NCBI GenBank assembly: GCA_007120565.1
Contig: SKNK01000491.1
Coordinates: 1-8,291, forward strand
Reading direction: 5' to 3'
Source of the DNA: Nitriliruptoraceae bacterium
Lineage (GTDB): Bacteria > Actinomycetota > Nitriliruptoria > Nitriliruptorales > Nitriliruptoraceae
Length of the DNA stretch: 8,291 nucleotides
Part shown: one piece after another, positions 6,651 to 8,291 of the stretch
Numbering within the stretch: the stretch's first letter is position 1
How the letters are laid out: the number at the start of each line of letters is the position of its first letter
Position numbers and translations under genes: made by a program
The notes under the pieces: model-generated
What the model saw: the letters and a program-made list of their open reading frames with translations, nothing else
What the model was told of the DNA's origin: nothing
Database searches by the model: none

Positions 6651-7591
6651 GCGTTGGTCGCCTCCTGTGTGGACTGCGGATGGACGAGGCGCGCGGCGGC
6701 GTCGACCGCCGCCGCGACATCGCCGTCGGCCGGGTACAGCAACGCCCGCCCCACGATCAAGCCGCGGACGCCGGGGAGCTCGAGCGCATCACGCCAGCGC
6801 GCCCGGTACTCGTCGGCGGGGTCGCTCGGATCACCGCCGAGGAGCAGCGTCGGCAACGTGGTGGCGGCCATGACCTGCGCCATGTCCTCCACGACGGGGA
6901 GCTTCAGCCACGTGGTACGGCTGGTCGCTCCCAGGCCGCTGGCGATCGCGACGGAGCGCACGACGGCCTGCGTCGACAGGTCGTTGACGACCTTGCCGTC
7001 TACCCGGCGGGAGAGGAAGGGTTCCACCATCGCCATCAACCCGTTGGCGGCCAGCGCGTCGATGGCCCGGGCGGAAGCTTCCAGGGTCGCCACGGTCCCG
7101 GGATCCTCGTGGTCGATACGTACGAGCATCTTGCCGCCGTCGAAGCGGTTGCTCGAGATGCTGGCGGCGTCGTAGCCGGTGAAACGGTCGTCGAGCTCGA
7201 ACACCGAGCCGGCCAGTCCGCCGCGGTTCATCGAGCCGATCGCGACCTTGTGCTCGAGCGCCCCGAGCAGGAGCAGATCCTCGAGGACGTCCGCCGTCCC
7301 GAGCACGCCGTCCACACCGGGATGAGCCAACGCCGTGACCATGCGACGGAGCAACTCGTCACGCGATCCCATGGCCAACGGGTCGCCGCCGACGCTGATC
7401 GCCCCCCGCGCCGGGTGGTCTGCAGCGAGCAGGAGCAGGCGACCATCGGGCGGGAGTAACGCTCGCTGCTGCCGCGCATGGACGGCGGCGAGGATCGCCT
7501 CGGGCTCTCGGGCCCGTCGATCACGCAGACGCGCGAGATCCGGTGCAGCCGGCGCCGGATCACGCCCGTGGACGACGTCCGGTCCCCGCAT
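6647..7591 (-). CDS. Cgl0159-like (beta/alpha)8-barrel protein, putative DKGP aldolase
   Basis: The 314-residue protein resembles the uncharacterised barrel found in actinobacterial iol clusters (Cgl0159 family), distantly related to class I aldolases of the DeoC/DhnA type. Visible blocks are LLLLAADHPARG (52-63) with Asp58 on the first strand, GGLAGSVFELDDRFTGYD (124-141), GGKMLVRID (152-160), MVEPF (188-192), TWLKLPVV (227-234) with Lys230, and GLIVGRALLYP (277-287), a likely phosphate-binding end. Lys230 is the best candidate for a Schiff-base lysine and Asp58 for its partner; this is inference from the fold. It lies between iolC, whose product is DKGP, and iolB, and no IolJ is present, so cleavage of DKGP to DHAP and malonate semialdehyde is the likely role. 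The ATG at 7591 overlaps the iolC stop by one base (TGATG), with GAGG eight bases upstream; the frame extends further up but only inside iolC. Confidence 0.85.
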   Translation of the reverse strand: MRGPDVVHGRDPAPAAPDLARLRDRRAREPEAILAAVHARQQRALLPPDGRLLLLAADHPARGAISVGGDPLAMGSRDELLRRMVTALAHPGVDGVLGTADVLEDLLLLGALEHKVAIGSMNRGGLAGSVFELDDRFTGYDAASISSNRFDGGKMLVRIDHEDPGTVATLEASARAIDALAANGLMAMVEPFLSRRVDGKVVNDLSTQAVVRSVAIASGLGATSRTTWLKLPVVEDMAQVMAATTLPTLLLGGDPSDPADEYRARWRDALELPGVRGLIVGRALLYPADGDVAAAVDAAARLVHPQSTQEATNA

Positions 7592-8291
7592 CACGCTGCC
7601 TCGCCGAGCTCCGCCTCGACCTCGGCGGTGGTGGGCATCGCGGTCGAGCACTCGAGCCGGCCAGCCACGATCGCGCCGGCGACGTTGGCGAAGCGCAGGA
7701 CGCGTTCGAGGGGCCAGCCCGACAACAGACCGTGGCAGACGGCACCGCCGAACCCGTCGCCCGCACCGAGCCCGTTGACCACCTCGACCGGATGCGGTGG
7801 TACCTCGACGGCCTCATCGGCGGTGCGTGCGAGCACGCCGTCCGGTCCCTGCTTGACGATCGCGAGCTCGACCCCGGCGTCCAGCAGCGCCGCAGCGGCC
7901 GCGTGCGGGTCGCGTTCGCCCACCGCGGTCTCGCACTCGTCGAGGTTGCCGACCGCGACGGTGACCTGCGGCAGGATGCGCTGCACCTCGGCTCGCGCGG
8001 CCTCCCGGCTCGTCCAGAAACCCGCCCGGTAGTCGAGGTCGACGATCGTGTGGGGAGCACGTGCACGGAGCTCGAGGGCGCGGTGATGGGCGGCCCGGCT
8101 CGGCTCCTGGGACAGCCCGGTCACGGTCAGCCAGAGGATGCCGGCCGAACGGATCGCGTCCGCGTCGAGCTCCTCCGGCCGGATCTCCAGGTCCGGAGCC
8201 TTGGGCTCCCGGTAGAAGTAGAGGGGGAAGTCGTCGGGTGGGAAGATCTCGCAGAAGGTCACCGGGGTCGGCAAGTCCGCCACCGCCGTGA
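7591..8291 (-). CDS. iolC: 5-dehydro-2-deoxygluconokinase, 3' part
   Basis: PfkB-family sugar kinase that phosphorylates 5-dehydro-2-deoxygluconate (DKG) to DKGP with ATP. The gene runs off the right edge: the frame stays open to 8291, so only about 232 C-terminal residues are present and roughly 90-110 are missing, with the sugar-binding N-terminal part. The GTG at 8283 lies inside conserved sequence (LPTPVTFCEIFPPDDFPLYF) and is not a start. Recognisable blocks are that IolC signature, VDLDYRAGFW, VGNLDECETAVG, VKQGPDGV, and the PfkB signature NGLGAGDGFGGAV, whose catalytic Asp is encoded at 7758-7756. It is the most upstream gene of the operon seen here. The stop overlaps the next start by one base. 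Confidence 0.94.
   Translation of the reverse strand, partial: TAVADLPTPVTFCEIFPPDDFPLYFYREPKAPDLEIRPEELDADAIRSAGILWLTVTGLSQEPSRAAHHRALELRARAPHTIVDLDYRAGFWTSREAARAEVQRILPQVTVAVGNLDECETAVGERDPHAAAAALLDAGVELAIVKQGPDGVLARTADEAVEVPPHPVEVVNGLGAGDGFGGAVCHGLLSGWPLERVLRFANVAGAIVAGRLECSTAMPTTAEVEAELGEAA

Noticed and set aside
8281..8283. GTG at 8283 as the start of iolC
   Set aside because: The frame is open past it to the window edge, and the sequence is interior to PfkB/IolC proteins; the true start lies outside the window.
1..8291. tRNA, rRNA, CRISPR arrays, insertion sequences, attachment sites
   Set aside because: I looked and saw no regularly spaced repeats, transposase frames, long terminal inverted repeats or tRNA-like cloverleaf sequence; nearly all bases belong to recognisable metabolic genes.

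Overview
The window reads as chromosomal DNA from a high-GC bacterium, most likely an actinomycete (Actinomycetota). Support for this comes from the strong G/C bias at third codon positions, the many long antisense shadow frames that bias creates, and the actinobacterial gene content and order (iolC, Cgl0159-like barrel, iolB, iolD, mmsA). I cannot place it below phylum from the sequence alone.

Layout. Bases 2-121 (+) hold the last codons of a type IIA topoisomerase B subunit (GyrB or ParE). It converges, across a 9-base gap, on a minus-strand gene set covering the rest of the window. In transcription order (right to left) these are: the 3' part of iolC (5-dehydro-2-deoxygluconokinase, cut by the window edge), a Cgl0159-like (beta/alpha)8-barrel presumed to be an aldolase, iolB (5-deoxy-glucuronate isomerase), iolD (ThDP-dependent trione hydrolase), mmsA/iolA (CoA-acylating malonate-semialdehyde dehydrogenase), iolE (inosose dehydratase) and iolG (inositol 2-dehydrogenase).

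Together these encode myo-inositol catabolism. IolG makes 2-keto-myo-inositol, IolE dehydrates it to the trione, IolD opens the ring, IolB isomerises 5-deoxy-glucuronate to 5-dehydro-2-deoxygluconate, IolC phosphorylates this to DKGP, an aldolase cleaves DKGP to DHAP and malonate semialdehyde, and MmsA turns the latter into acetyl-CoA and CO2. The usual class II DKGP aldolase IolJ is not seen; the Cgl0159-like gene next to iolC is the natural candidate for that step. No transporter and no regulator gene lie in the window.

The first four genes are tightly packed (stop/start overlaps of 1, 4 and 1 bases) and mmsA follows after 40 bases. There is then a 170-base gap before iolE. It holds a perfect 18-bp palindrome of the LacI-family type, a degenerate second copy 19 bp away, and a separate short inverted repeat, suggesting that iolE-iolG form a second, separately controlled transcription unit. 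The 107-base iolE-iolG gap carries tandem hairpins and a repeated CCACCGACG element able to form alternative stems. These regulatory structures are the least ordinary part of the window; the enzymes themselves belong to known families.
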